From Parascedosporium putredinis (lineage: Eukaryota; Ascomycota; Sordariomycetes; Microascales; Microascaceae), in assembly GCA_949357655.1 (NCBI GenBank), contig CASHTG010000012.1, positions 310,001-374,000 of the forward strand: 64,000 bases of DNA, given 5' to 3'. The notes beneath the pieces were generated by a model. It saw only the letters and a program-made list of their open reading frames with translations, made no database searches and had not been told where the DNA came from. Position numbers and translations under genes: made by a program. The number at the start of each line of letters is the position of its first letter. Position 1 is the first letter of the stretch. Positions 33,181 to 45,584 of the stretch are shown here, piece after piece.

Positions 33181-35785
33181 TTATTCTACCTTGCTACGCT
33201 TCTCCTTTTTCTTTTCCTTCTTCTCCTTCTTCTCCTCCTTCTCCTTCTTTTCCTTCTTTTCCTTTTTCTTCTTCTTCTTCTCTTCCGAGACGTCCGCCCC
33301 ATTCGCGGCCTGCTCGTCCTCCGGCTTGGCCTTCTTCTCCTTTTTCTCTTTCTTTTCTTTCTTTTCCTTCTTTTCCTTTGGTACCGTCTCCTCCGCCACA
33401 TCGACGCTAGCCCCGTTCGCGACCTCTTCTTTCACAGCTTCGACAGCCTCGACGACCTCGACAGCCTCACCGCTCTTCTCGCCCTCTGTCGCACCATGGC
33501 CGGTTCCGTTGGCATACCCGCCGTTCCTCCTCTGGTCAAACGCGGCGTCTCTGGCCCTTTGCTTCTCCCTCTCCGCCTTCCTCGCCAACCTCCTCGCCAC
33601 GTAAGGGTTTGCCGGCGGCACCGCGGGCCAGCTACCCGTATCCCTATTAGGGTTTCTCTGGCTGCGGGGCCCGAGAGAGTGCCTGTCCCTCTTGGCCGGC
33701 GCTCCCGCAAACGCCTGGTCGGCGCCGTCGCCGGCCTCCCTCGCCCACTTGGCCCAGTCCGCCCTGCCTCGCTTCCAGACGTCGCCCTTCCACGTGCGCC
33801 ATACGCTTCGGCCCATCCACGAGTCGCGGAGGGTCGCTTCGTTCTCGGCCAACTTCGACATGAACGCCTCTTTGAGGTGGAACGGGATGGAGCGCTCGCG
33901 ACCCTTGGAGGGGACCGTCACGATTGCGTTGATGACGTTGTGGCCCGACTGCGAGACGGCGAGGTCCGCGAGGTGGGGTAGCAGCGAGGCGGCGAGGACT
34001 TGTGGAAGACGGGGGTGGGGGCGGAGGTGGGGTTGGCGAGGGCGGCGGTGAGGATGCTCATGGTCGCCATGGAGCCCGTGGCGAGCTTGAGGAGCTCCTC
34101 GGGCGAGAGGTCGAGGAGGGAAGTCTGCGCCGCGGCGGCGGCGGGGCCCTTGATGCCCAGCATGGCGGTGACGAGGTGGGCGCCGTGGTTGATGACGGCT
34201 TGCCGGCTCCGCGCGAGGTGCTGGGGCATGTTCTTGTTCGCGGACGGGTCCTCGCCGCCCCGGAGCTGGCAGAGGCGGGGGCGAGGTTCTTGGCGTCGTT
34301 GTCGCAGGCGCAGGCGCCGACGACGGCGTCGGTGAGTTGGCGGATCTCGTAGGTTGCTTCGCGGGCGGCGCAGCGTTCGAAGAGGGTCTTGACGACGTTG
34401 AAGCGAGACTTTTCGATGAGGGTGGGGACGACGGGGAGGATTTCCTTGACGCAGTCAACGAGGTCTTCCTTGCTGAGGCGGTGGAGGACCTTGATGGACG
34501 GGTACGAGGCGATCTCGTTGCGCACGTAGCTGGCGATGCGCTGGGCGAAGAAGTTTTGGTAGATGACCTTGAAGAGCTTGCCAGGGGTGTGGTCGACGAG
34601 CGTCTCCAGCAGCCTAGAGCCGATCTGATCGTAGACGAGGCCGGTGATGAACTCGGACGCCTTGGAGGTGTCGTCCTTGAGCGAGTCGGGGAGTCCGGGT
34701 AGGAGTTTGTCGAGGAGCGTCTCGGAGGGGCCGTCGTTGTCCTTGGACTTGGATTTGACGTTGAGGGAGATGTCGAGTTCGAGGAGGAGCTGGAGGAGCG
34801 GGTTGCCGGTGGGGTGGGTTACGAGAATTCGGAGACTCGAGTTGTCCATGGAGAGCATGGTATCGGTAATGATTTTCTTGGTCGCCATCGTGAAGGACTC
34901 GGGCACGGCACGTAGTTGCTGGCCGGCATTCTCCGCGGCGGGAGCGGCGCCAGGAATAGAAATGCGCTCCTTCTTCTTGCTCTTGAGCAGGGCCGCCGTC
35001 GAGGCATTCTCCAACGGTCGACCCGAGAGGATGAGCAGCAGCGCGCGGAGGCTGTGGGAGGCGTAGGTCTGGGTCAGCAAAAACGTGAGGTCGGCCTCGA
35101 GCTCGTCGAGCGTCAGCAGGAACAGCTGCTCCATGGAAGACTCGGGCTTGTTCTCGGCCCCGTCCTCCCCGCCGCCGCCGCTGGTGTTGCCCTCGACGTC
35201 GATGACGAACCCGGGCAGCTCCTCGCCCACGAGGGGCACGCTCTGGAGAAAAAGCATCTCGCAGCAGTGGCTGGCAAAGCGGTGCTGCACGAGGGACAGG
35301 AAACTCCCGGCAAAGGCCTCGAACAGGTGCTTCTTCTGCGCCTTGTTGGAGAGGAGGATGAGCTTCTCCATCAGGCGCGAGCACGACTGGCTGCACGCGA
35401 GCTTGAGCTCCTTGCCCTGCGCCTCCTTGAACACGTTTTCGACAAAGACGGCGCGGTCCTCGGGGGCGGCGAAGTCGTTGAGCTCGAGGACCTCGGCGGC
35501 GCCGCGGAAGTATTCTTGCTCTTCGTCGGAGAGGAGGCCGAAGAATTGGGCCTCTCCGGCACTTTCTTGGTGGTGGTGGTGGTGCTGCTGCTGCGTTGTA
35601 TCATCGTAGCCGTTGTCGTAGCCATCGTTGTCCGCACCTTGATCGGGGGCTTCCTCGTCGTTGAGTCGCGGCCGCTTGGTGGTTTGGTCCTCTTCGGCGT
35701 CGAGGGTCACTTCGACATCGTCTTGGTCGTGCTTTCGCTTGCGTCCCGAGCGGACGTCTTTTCTCCGGGTTCTGGGCTTCGGCAT
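33181..35785 (-). CDS. NOP9: Nucleolar protein 9 (Pumilio-repeat ribosome biogenesis factor)
   Basis: About 868 aa, no intron, start ATG 35785 (MPKPRTRRKDVRSGRKRKH). Nop9 is an RNA-binding Pumilio-repeat protein of the small-subunit processome that binds 20S pre-rRNA in the nucleolus. Visible features: a basic N-terminal nuclear signal, an acidic and His-rich linker, then Pumilio-type helical repeats (SRLMEKLILLSNKAQKKHLFE, FASHCCEMLF, YDQIGSRLLETLVDH, FFAQRIASYVRNEIASYPS, KSRFNVVKTLFERC, SQSGHNVINAIVTVP). GRSVWRTWKGDVWKRGRADW is characteristic of fungal Nop9. The C-terminal 60 residues are almost only Lys and Glu, plus Ala. Two one-base losses (G5 at 34277-34281 and near 33997) shift the frame; the repairs give NLAPRLCQLRGGED and HKSLAASLLPH. 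It shares a divergent 0.7-kb promoter region with the purine gene ADE8. Confidence 0.88.
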
Positions 35786-36509
35786 TTTGTTTGTTATTGA
35801 GGAGCGAAAGAAAAAGCGAGTGTCGGGTAGGAAATTGGCTTGAGCCAATTCTGAACGTGTGGAAACCTTTTGGTTTTCCTCGTATAGAGGAGTGGCTGAC
35901 CGACTTCTTTTTTTCTTCTTCTTTTTTGCTTCCTTCGGTTGTCTCCCTCTCTTTCAATGTTCTCTCAAGGCCCTCACAGTTGGATCCGCAACTTTTTTTT
36001 TTTTTTTTTTGGACGGAAGATTGTCGGCTGCTCTTATCTTATCGGATTGTGGGGCGCTAAGGGACAAGGGACGATGAGGGTGCCGTAGCGGCAGGGATGG
36101 CAGGGCAGAAACAGCTGGCGGAGCTACCCCTCCACCTGCCCACTTTCTGCAAGCGCAATGGTGGGGCAGGAGGTTTTTTCTTCTTTTTTTCTTACCCTCG
36201 ATCAGGAAGACGGCGGTTTAGTCAAGACGCGGAAGAACAGAGAGACCTAAAAGTTCTTTTCAGTTTATAGCCAGCTATTCTTCAAAAATCTTCAAAATCG
36301 TGTTTCAAGGTGCTGAGAGCACCATTCTTTCTTGAGTTCTTGTTTTTGGAAGGCTCGAACAGTCGCTTCACTTGGCTTCTTCTCTTTCACCACCCCACTA
36401 CGCTGGGTCTTATAGCTGTGACAAGTGCCCCGCAGTCGCACTTTTCTTTTTCAAGACATCTTCACTCTCGCAACTCTATACGCTCCGGCAACGCATTAGC
36501 AACATAGCC
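35786..36509. promoter_or_regulatory. Divergent promoter region NOP9 / ADE8
   Basis: 724 bp between two head-to-head start codons (35785 minus, 36510 plus). It holds an 18-bp T run (35993-36010) and further T-rich tracts (35905-35930 and 36176-36192); poly(dA:dT) is known to exclude nucleosomes in fungal promoters. The two genes serve ribosome and nucleotide synthesis, both growth-linked, so co-regulation is plausible but not shown. Confidence 0.45.
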
Positions 36510-37310
36510 ATGGCGGACCAAGGGCAGGCACCATGCCGTATCCTGGTTATGGCCTCGGGGAACGGCTCCAACTTCCAGGCTCTCATCGATGCCGTCGCTT
36601 CTGGTACCATCCCCAACAGCAAGATCATTCGACTTGTTGTAAACCGCGCAAAGGCCTACGCGACCACTAGGGCCGAACAAGCTGGTATCTGCCTCACTTC
36701 TCGCGTCCCCGGCGGTGATTAAGGAACTTTGAAACACTAATCTTCACAGGTATCCCCTGGGAATACTTTAATCTGATTAGCGGCGGGTTCCTAGCCAAGG
36801 GCGAGAAGGACGAGGCTAAAGTTGCGGAAGCCCGAAGCAACTACGATGCCGCTTTAGCGAAAAAGGTGCTCGAGATGGAGGAGAAGCCAGAGCTCATTGT
36901 CCTCGCCGGATGGATGCATGTGTTCTCAGCTCCCTTCCTAGAGCCCCTCGAGAAGGCAGGTATCAAAGTCATTAACCTCCATCCCGCACTCCCTGGTACG
37001 TTTTCCCCGCTCCTCGTGGACCGGCAAGCAGCCCATCTCATTACCCTTGCTAGGTGCGTATGATGGCGCGGGTGCGATTGAGCGCGCATACAATGACTTC
37101 AAGGCCGGCAAGGCGACGCGGACTGGCATCATGGTCCACTACGTCATCCTCACAGTGGACAGGGGTGAGCCTATCATGGTCCAGGAGATTGAGTGGAAGG
37201 GAGAAGATCTTCACGCTCTTGAAGAAAGGATACATTCGCATGAGCACGAACTCATCGTCAAGGCTTCCGCAAAGGTAGCGGGCGAGATTGTTGCGGCGCG
37301 CGCACAATAA
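36510..37310 (+). CDS. ADE8: Phosphoribosylglycinamide formyltransferase (GAR transformylase)
   Basis: 225 aa in three exons (36510-36684, 36750-36995, 37054-37310) with GT-AG introns of 65 and 58 bp. The enzyme transfers a formyl group from 10-formyl-tetrahydrofolate to GAR, the third step of de novo purine synthesis, in the cytosol. The N-terminus has the Rossmann-type start ILVMASGNGSNFQALIDA that binds GAR phosphate. IPWEYFNL follows intron 1. VLAGWMHVFSAPFLE and INLHPALPG carry the catalytic Asn and His, and HYVILTVDRGEPI holds the catalytic Asp. All key residues are present and no frame break is seen, unlike most neighbours. The length matches monofunctional fungal ADE8. Both introns are phase 1 and split Gly codons. 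Confidence 0.95.
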
Positions 37311-38944
37311 CGAGGTGATTTCTCGAGAGGGTATCTATCTATTACATGTGCATCAAAGTCTCCTACGATGCCAAGGGGTCTGTCTGCTTTCCCTTCAATC
37401 AACCAGACGCCGAGTTACTGCCGGGTACTCCTAGTCTGGCGTTGCTTGCTCCCCTCGGAATCCGCCTGGCGCGGATGGAGAATTCCGCAACAAGTCGGCA
37501 AGGATCAAGATGCTCTACTCGCTGCGAAGCCAAGTCAAAAACTCAACGTTGGCCTCCCGTCGCTAGGAAGACGCACGCAATTGCGGATTTCCTTCTTTTC
37601 CTTTTCTTTTCATCGCTTTCTTTGGGAATAGAAGATGCGAGACACATTGGTACCGGGGCGATCTAGTCATCAATACTTGGATGTGTTTACGAGCTGCGGA
37701 GCTGCAGCTAATAAAAAGAGCGCTGTAAAGATGGAGAAAGAAAAGAGTGGAAGAGAAGAAAAAGACGAAAAAGATAAAAAGATGTGCCTCATTCCATAAA
37801 GTCTCGTCTGCCGTTTGCGCAACATTCGTTGTCACTTGATGAAAGCCTAAAATTGAAAGCCGCAATAGGATAAAGACACGTCTTGATTGCTCATTTGAGC
37901 CAGAGCCAGGATGGAGAATGCAGCCTCCGATCCCAGGCAAAGGAATGCAAGAGAAAGAAAAAGAGAAAAAAAAAGAAAAAGAATAAAATCAGGGTAGAGG
38001 AACAAAGATAAAGAGATAGAAAAATGAAGATATATAACTGAAAGATGATGCTAAGAATGATGATGATGGCTCAAGAATCCAGACTTGGCCTTGATGGGAA
38101 GCAGCGCCAGTACCAGCACCAGTCACCAGCACTGCAGGCCAGCTCCAGTGGAAATTCCAGGCAGAAAAAAAAAAAGAGTTGGGGAAAAAGGGAAAAAGGG
38201 AGGAAAAAAAGAAAAAGAAAAGAAGAAATTGGGACGACGCCAAACTCCCATATTGAATTATTGGGTAAAAGAAAATAACAAAGCAAGGAAAAAGAAAGAA
38301 AAACAATACGAGGCGCGGATCGCGGCGCTCATTGGCCGCAGAGTTTGTACGCTCTGATTGATTGGTCGTTTGCTTTTTTCCTTCCCCTTTTTTCCCTTCG
38401 AATTTTCCCCTTCTTTTTCTTTTTCTTTTTTTCTTTTCATCTTTTCTTTCCCATCGAATTTTCCGTTCCTTTTGGCCAGGAGCTTCCTCTTCATTGTTCG
38501 CGACTTCCAGTTTCAATCGTTCCTGAGCAGCATCGGCATCGTATTCATTTTCTTTTCTTTGATCTGCCCCTTTCACCTTAAAAAGCGGCAATCATGATGG
38601 GCGGTAGGAAAAGGTGATCATTCCCCCAAACTTTGTGCCCCCTTTGATCGTGACTTGAGTGAGCCTTTGAGAGAGAGAGAGAGAGCTTGGTATACCCACA
38701 AGCTCATACACACGTCTACCCACGCTACACTTGCGCACTCCCTCACATGCTCTCTCATGAGAGCTTGCTTTCTTTATTTTCCTTTCCAAAGATCATATCT
38801 TCCTTACCTAGTCTTTTTTTTTCTTCAACTTCTCTTTTCCTTTCCTATCTCTGTCTTGTCATCACCGAAATAATTCCCCCGAATTCTCTTTAAAAATCCA
38901 GCGCTTACCCGGAATATAGCAGGAGCCAAGTCCAGCAGGCGCAC
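37311..38944. other. Intergenic, 1.6 kb
   Basis: No gene supported. The centre (37680-38590) alternates A-rich and T-rich blocks on the plus strand and gives spurious Lys- or Phe-rich frames on both strands. A short (GA)n run lies at 38669-38685. The 300 bases before 38945 are CT-rich and probably the leader of the next gene. Confidence 0.5.
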
Positions 38945-39973
38945 ATGCAAATGGGCAGGCCAAGTAACGGCGCGCCCGTTACCGGCTCTATTGATCCTCG
39001 CGATCTCACCTTTGCCGCCGCTGGTGGCGCCGTCATGTCGGCCGGCATGTCGCAGCCGTCTAGCGGCTTCGTGGAGTTGCTGCTGAGGCATATGAAAGAT
39101 GACCTCAACGCGTACAACTACGACCGCGACTACTGCGGCCAGCAGCTTCGCGACGAAGGGTCCCTTACCGCTCAAGAGGCCAGGACCCTACGCCTGAGGA
39201 TGCTAGACCTCGGCCACCAGATCCGCCTCTGCCAGCACAAGATGGAGATTCTCAGCAACCTATCCAAGTTTGAGCAGCCCGGTCCGTCGGCCGCCATGGT
39301 CATCAACAGCCTCAACGCCGTCACTCAACCTTCGCCCGCCAGCAGCGGCCGCATCCTCGGCGTGTCCAACGCCGAGGCGCCCAATCTCGCCATGCTTCAC
39401 CAGGCGGGTCAGGTAGTCGGCCAAACGCCGTCTAAGCGCAACCTGGACGGCGGCGACGGCTCGGAAGAGCAGTCGAGCTCGAAGCGGCCGCGGAAGCAGG
39501 TCCCGGACGCGCCCCCGACAACGAGAACCCGGGCAACACCGTCCAGCGCCTGGGCTACTGGAAGTGCCGTCTTTGCACGTCGCCCAAGTACCACGGCGCC
39601 CCGCCCCCGCGACAGCCCGGCGCGCCTTGCAAGTGGCCGCTCAAGGACGTCAGCAAGATGATTACGCACTTCACCGAGATGCATCCCGAGCATACCCCGG
39701 CCGAGCGCTGCAGCGAGCTTGAGATGCCTTGCGTACCAATCGTAGGTTTTCACGACGCTTGTTTACGGTTACCATTTTCCTACGTTGTGCTGCGTACTGA
39801 CCCACCCCTTCCTTCTAGGTGGCCCCTTTGAGTACTGGCTCAACAGGTCGAGGTCGATGGACGTTGGTGATGGTGCCATCATTGACGAGTGCATTTCGAT
39901 GCTTCAGGGCGGTCGGCTTCCACCTCTCCTGAGGCGTCTGAGCCGCGCCGCTGCTCTCTTCCCGGGACCTTGA
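38945..39973 (+). CDS. Zinc-finger-like fungal protein, probable nuclear
   Basis: About 317 aa in two exons (38945-39741 and 39819-39973; 77-bp intron, donor gtaggt). The N-terminal 150 residues include a helical segment (ELLLRHMKDDLNAYNYDRDY, then LRLRMLDLGHQIRLCQHKME). A basic KRPRKQ stretch is a likely nuclear signal. A zinc-finger-like module follows: YWKCRLCTSPKYHGAP, then PCKWPLKDVSKMITHFTEMHPEHT, giving C-x2-C, C and H/H ligands. The C-terminal 60 residues (GPFEYWLNRSRS, IIDECISMLQGG, LPPLLRRLSRAAALFPGP) resemble the end of a recurrent fungal family of unknown function; that is memory, not a search. Two one-base losses occur, in C5 39512-39516 and at about 39717-39719. The second repair turns the exon end into DALRTN and makes the splice give RGPFEYW in phase. 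Confidence 0.72.
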
Positions 39974-41201
39974 TCCCCCGATGCCTGATAGACACGAGCG
40001 AGCGCTCTTTCTTCCTTTTCGCGCTCTAGTCACTATCGCAGGGACCTCTTTGCGGGGGTTTCCCTGTTTGCCTCGCCCTTGCGACAACCCCTATCTCCCT
40101 TTTTCTTTTCATTTTTCCTCTCTCGCATCTTCTTTGCTTTTCATTCCTCCTGTTTGCGGTTTCTTTTGAGTCTCTGGGATAGGATAGATGGACTTATTTA
40201 CGGAGGAGGAATCACGGAATACCAGGGCGCAGACTCGACCACGTTCGTCTTTCTTTGCCTTGCTTTTTGCTTTTTTCTCTCTCTTCCTTTTCTTCTCTAA
40301 ACTGCTTGTGTTACTCTTGCTTCCCGCACTCACAACAACCAACCCCGCTCATGAAACCTGGGTCCCCTCGTGGACACTCATTATACCCAACAAAGTTGAC
40401 CGTTCCAAGTAAACCGAGGATATCCAGTTCGACCTAGCTCTTTTTTTGGTTTTTCTCTTCCTTGGTCCTTCTCTCTATTACTTCGCTTGCTCTCTCTCGT
40501 CAGGCCTTCCGTCGAATGTTTACCGTTTCTGTATTTTTTTTTTTTTTGGAACAGGGGAGAACGAAATACCAATGAAAAACTTAGTCGCGTCAGCTCAGCG
40601 TTTGGGGTTACATTTCTTTTTTTTGTCGTGAAACAAACGCCACGTCTATAAGAATGTCATGTATATGTTATTTGTGCCTTTTAGGCCGGCAAATTCCGAC
40701 CGCAAGGAAAGATGGAGATGAGATATCCTGCCCTGCCCATAGATGGCTCAACCTAACGCCAATGCTTGACACCTTGTAACCGAGATATGATGCAAACAAC
40801 CCCTCAAAAAAGAAGGGAAAAATAACGTGGAGGGCAAAAGAAGTAAAGTGTGAGGGGAGAGGCCCGCCGACGCGTCGTCCGCCTTATATATGAGTGGAAC
40901 GGGGGAAGAGGCAGACACGCAATGTCCATCGCTCCTTTCAATGTTCCAAAAGCAAATACTCTTTGGGTTCCTTCTTCCCCCTCTTTCAATAGGCACACGA
41001 GTCATGGACAAGGCGTCTATTTTCGACGGTCTTTCTTCCACTCCAACAAGCTTCATCACGGTAACACAACATGATGACTGCCTTTCTTTTTCACCTAGCG
41101 TGTTCGCCTAAATTCCGAGTAAATTCTTTGGCCATCCTGCCGCGCGACTTGATCTAGGATTTTTCTTCTGCTTCTTCTTTTTCTAATTCTTATTCTTCGT
41201 T
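39974..41201. other. Convergent spacer, 1.2 kb
   Basis: Separates the zinc-finger-like gene from the MFS gene. T-rich on the plus strand up to 40640, neutral afterwards. No gene supported. Confidence 0.5.
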
Positions 41202-42866
41202 TTATACGACCTTGAGCTTGAAGCCGACCTGCATGTACCTCGCCAGGATGAAGAAGCCCACGGCAGCCATCATGGTGAAGCCGCAAAAGAGCTGCAGGCC
41301 GAGATAGTCGCCGCCCTGCGCGGAGACGATGGCCCCGGCGATGGGGGAGCCGGTGAGGCCGCCAAAGGACTGGAGGGCAAAGGCGGCGCCGGTGCGGGTG
41401 CCGATCTGGCGGATATCGCAGATTTGGGCGATGAGGGGCGCGCTGAGACTGATGAAGCCGCCCGAGGTGAAGCCGAAGATGACCATGTATACGATGATGG
41501 CGGCGCTGGACTTGCCGGGGATCCAGAGGACGAGGGTGAAGAGGGCGGTGAGGAAGCCGACGATGATCATGATGTTGAAGCGGCCGAATTTGTCGGCGGC
41601 GAAACCGGGGAGGATACGGCCTAGGATGCTGCGCGAGGAAAGAGATGTCAGTCTTTCTTTTGACTCCTGCTAACGAGAACTTACAAGGGGCGGGCAAAGG
41701 ACAACATACCTCAGGGCGTTCATGATGGGAAGCAGATACATGGTCAGGCTCGGGTCCATGCCTTGTTCTTGCGCCTGCAAGATGATGTAGGTAAAGGGCA
41801 AGAACATGCCCCACGCGAACATGAAGAAGCCGGCGCAGGTGACGGCGAAGACGGGTTCCCTCAGCCCGGCGAGGTATTCCTTGAGGACAAAGGGGGCCCT
41901 CCTATGCGGCAGCCGGGAGCGGACGGTGGCGCAGGCGACGGCGAGGAGACCGAGGTAGAGGAACGCCAGGGAGCGCACGGCCCAGGGAAAGCCGATGCTG
42001 TTGATGAGGCGGCGGAGCATGATGGGGCCGACGACGCCGCCGACGGAGGAGCCGGAGACGGTGATGCCGAGGGCGGTGGCGCGGCGTTTGAGGAACCAGC
42101 CGACGACGCTGGATAAGGTGGCGTTGAAGATGGCGCTGGAGCCGATGGAGGCGACGATGCCTTGGGCGAGGATGAGCTGGTAGTATTTGGTGGAGAGGGA
42201 GGTCATCATGAGGCCGAAGATGTAGGTGATTGTGCCGCCGATGAGAAGCCACCGGGGGCCGTAGGCGTCGAAGATGCGGCCAAACTGCGGAGGGGGCAGG
42301 TTAGTTGCGGTTGCGAGATTCCCCCATAATCAGGACACTAAAACTTACAATGAAAGCGGGAAACGTCATCAGCCATACTTGGATGGAGAGAATCCAGCTA
42401 ATTGTCGACGGGCTCGTGCCCAGCAAAGGTCTCGGACGTAGTACTCCTGGAACACGCCGATGCAGTTGACCAGGCCAAAGGTGCAAAAGAGCGAACACCA
42501 GCCGCCGAGGACGACCAGCCAGGCCTCGGTACCGCCATCCGGAAAGTCCATGGGCGGAGGGCCAGTCGGGACGGGGGCTTCCGCGCCGCTTCGAATGCTC
42601 GTGGCATCGGATTCCAGGTCGCCCTTTTCCTTTTTCGAAGGAAGAGAGACGTTGGAATCTCTGGGGCTGGCTGGGTGAACCTTTTCCAGGTCGATGTCTG
42701 GTTGGCCGGTTGCCGTTGACGGGAGAGAGGGATCATGTTTTACGTCGGCGCCGGGTGTGGACGTGGATGCGAGGTCGGTTCTCTTGCTCTCTCCTGCGTG
42801 GACTTCCTCCGATTCCATGCCGACGGTGGAGGAGGAAGAGTGGGATAGCGCCGTGGTGGGCTTCAT
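41202..42866 (-). CDS. MFS transporter, monocarboxylate-transporter-like
   Basis: About 506 aa in three exons (42866-42349, 42284-41710, 41628-41202), introns 64 and 81 bp, phases consistent. A 105-residue polar N-terminal tail precedes the first membrane segment. Twelve segments can be placed, beginning with AWLVVLGGWCSLFCTFGLVN followed by GVFQEYY, the usual start of fungal MCT/MCH-like proteins. The loop FGRIFDAYGPRW is the expected segment 2-3 motif, and LGRILPGFAADKFGR its counterpart after segment 7. The likely role is proton-linked uptake or export of a monocarboxylate or similar organic anion at the plasma membrane; the substrate cannot be read from sequence. One T is missing at 42425-42427 (AAA on plus), repaired to YYVRDLLLGTSPSTISW. 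No biosynthetic partner gene lies nearby. Confidence 0.87.
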
Positions 42867-45584
42867 TGCGCGGTCTCTCTTGCTGAGATGGGAAGAGCCT
42901 GCGAATCGGTGTTTGAGTGCTGGCTTGACTTCCCGGCCTGGACGAGGGTAAAGTGAACAACAAGAGGGAGAGCTAGAGAGAGCTCGGACAGGCTTGACGT
43001 TATATCTTTTTCGTTCACGGGTGGATCATCTCCTTGGTACCTGGGCCTGTCGGTATATTACGGGGACACTAATATCATCTCGGACAAAGTGGCCGATAAT
43101 CGAAATCGCCGACACGGGCTGGACTTTGGATATGAGACGAAGAGAGAGAGAGAGAGAGAGAGATGCGATGTGACTGGACGACGCTTATGCTGCGAGGAGC
43201 AAAAGAACCTGGGAGGAAAGAAGAAGAATCTGATATTCGTGGATTGGATTAAAAATACAATATGGACAAGTCTGCAGCGGGCGGCTCGTCGCTTAGTTGT
43301 TACCCTCGTTTTCCGTTTTTTTTATACGACAGAAGGGTTGGAGAAAGGGAGGGGGCCAATCCCTTATATTACAGCACCTCGTTCTCTCGTTCTCTCGTCT
43401 AAGATTATCAATACCACCTAATTCGAACAATCTTGAGGGGAGGGGGATTTGGAGATTTGGGGTTGGGGGCACCAGGCTATTTCGTCGTGGCAATCCTTCC
43501 GTCTCCTCGTAGCTAGGGCCTTCTTTTTCTTTTTCTTTTTTTCCCTGTTTCTTTTTCTTTTTCTCTTCCTGGTTGGTCCCGCTCACACCATTCCCCTTGC
43601 CTTGACGAGAAGCTCGCGTCTTCGGTCTGAGAGCTTGTTGGGGCCAAAAACGCGCCGGCGGTCATCTCTTGACGATCCATACATCGCTTAGTGCAAATAA
43701 ACTCCGAGGGCTCCCCTTCTTCGAGAACTTGGAGTGCGAGCATTGGTAAGCCAAAATGACAAGCGTGGCCGGCAGATCTTCTCAGCGGGAGGAGAGGAAT
43801 GGAGACTGAAGACACACTACGTTGATGCTTGATTTGAATGAGATTGTTGCGAGTTTGGATGAAAGATGAGGGTAGTTGCGATAGCTTTCCTTGCCTTTGT
43901 TTCTTCTTTTTCTTTTTGTCTCTCTCTCTTTTTTTCTTCTTTCTTTCGTTATTCTCCCATTTCTCGTGCAAGCTTCGATCTCGTCCACCCTCCACCCTCC
44001 CTCCACCCTCCACCTTCCACCCTCACCCTCCACCCCCGGCTCGAGTGGAGCGGGTCGGGGCCCACTTCGCTGGTTCGCGCTCTCGGATTTAAGCTTGGAC
44101 ACCAACAAGAGTCCATCAGAGCCGAGCACGCGGTCCCCTCCACCCCAAAGCAACAGCGGGATCGAGCGGACCACTTGCCGCTGGGCAAAAGGTGTCAGGG
44201 GCGTCGGCCCATTCGCCGCCGAATATGACAATTCACCGACAGAAAATGGCTATCCCTTGTCGCGCACATGGCGCATATATTCAAGGAAGGATGCCTGGGC
44301 CTGAGAGAGAGCCGCTGGTGAGTTTTGGGGTTGTGTGGGCATGCTGTGTCAAGGAGAAAGATTTCATAGGTTACATGTATTCTTCTTCGCCCGAGCTAGA
44401 GTGACGTGAATATTCACCCTTTTCCTGGGTGTTAGATACGCCATCATGTTTCCGGAAAGGCAAGGCAAAGCACTCGCCAGCGGTAATGGTCAAGATCAGT
44501 TGATACATTGATGTATCATCAGCTGCGTCAGGAGTAGAAACGAAAACACTCTGGCCCCAACTACTTCATCCACTCGAGAAGAGCGTCGTTTTCTTTTTCC
44601 CAACTCAAGTGGGCGAGTAGCTTAGTGCTTGCTCCACAATTCCGCGAGGTTCTCAATCTGGGGATAGTAGCACGATCAGATAATGATGGCTGGGTGGAGC
44701 TCGACGATGAGCAAATAGTGAGAAGCGGAGGAGCGGAGGAGTGAACAACTAGGAACTTTCTTTTCTAGATCGACAAAGAAAGCTTTCGTCATCCACCCAC
44801 CTCCATTCATCTCTTGTTTTTTTCTGTTTCCCTTCTCCCGCCTCCCCGCCGAATAACCCTACAAGGCTCGGGATGAGTGGAGTAGCGGCTGGTCGGGGGT
44901 AGAGAGTACCCGCCTCGGCGATTTCAAACGCCGGGGCAAGTCTTGCGTCCGGCGGGCCTCTTCACAACCTCACACCAACTTTGCGGCCTTGCGCCGTTGA
45001 GAACAGCCTGGTTGCGGTCGGCGTTTACGGTTGACCGGCCGGAGAATAAAAGTAACAAATACCTGATGAGGTGGGCGTGCGGCGCAGGAGGGCATGAAAT
45101 TCGACAAAGGCTCGGAGGCTCCTGTATTGTTCGTTATTGCATGTCGCTCCCGTCCTTCTCCCAGTCTTCCGGTTCGGGAAATTTGACCCTCGTGCTACGC
45201 AAACAAGCCCGACTCGTCGTCTGCAGGGTCCGGGAAGGTCGGCAATGATAAGAGTCAAGGGCGCGAGCTGATGCGCTCGTTCTCCGAGCAAGCTCGGATG
45301 GGCGGTGCAAGAAAATAAGGAAATAAAAAACCGAAAGCGTGTAAGCTCACAGGAGCGCTAGCTTGACGAGCTGTGCCGCCCACATGCATTGTTTTCTTTT
45401 CCTTAGAAGTGACGATGGTATTTTCCATGTTTCTTGCTTCTTGTCTCTGCTACCTATTATACACTCTTATCCTACTCTACATGTAAGTGGAGATGAAGGA
45501 CTGTACCTTCTTTTTTTCTTCTTTTTGGTACATGTTTCCCTCCTGAGCCAACCAAGTCTAATAGTTATAATCCCAAAAGAAAAA
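42867..45584. other. Intergenic, 2.7 kb
   Basis: No gene supported. Contains (AG)11 at 43141-43162 about 280 bp upstream of the MFS start, CT/T-rich tracts at 43520-43570 and 43905-43960, and an imperfect ccaccctcc array at 43986-44036. AT content rises at 44400-44800. Confidence 0.5.
43986..44036. repeat. Imperfect CCACCCTCC-type array
   Basis: About six diverged copies of a ccaccctc-like unit in a pure C/T/A strand, about 1.1 kb upstream of the MFS start. Confidence 0.7.

Noticed and set aside
34916..35800. 294-codon frame antisense to NOP9
   Set aside because: Shadow of the strongly GC3-biased NOP9 frame; Leu/Glu/Gly-rich translation typical of antisense frames.
38000..38590. Lys-rich and Phe-rich frames on both strands
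   Set aside because: They come from alternating A-rich and T-rich tracts and carry no domain.
44610..44670. tRNA-like tagcttagtg ... ggttctcaatc
   Set aside because: The A-to-B spacing is only about 20 nt and the B box has an insertion; no cloverleaf.
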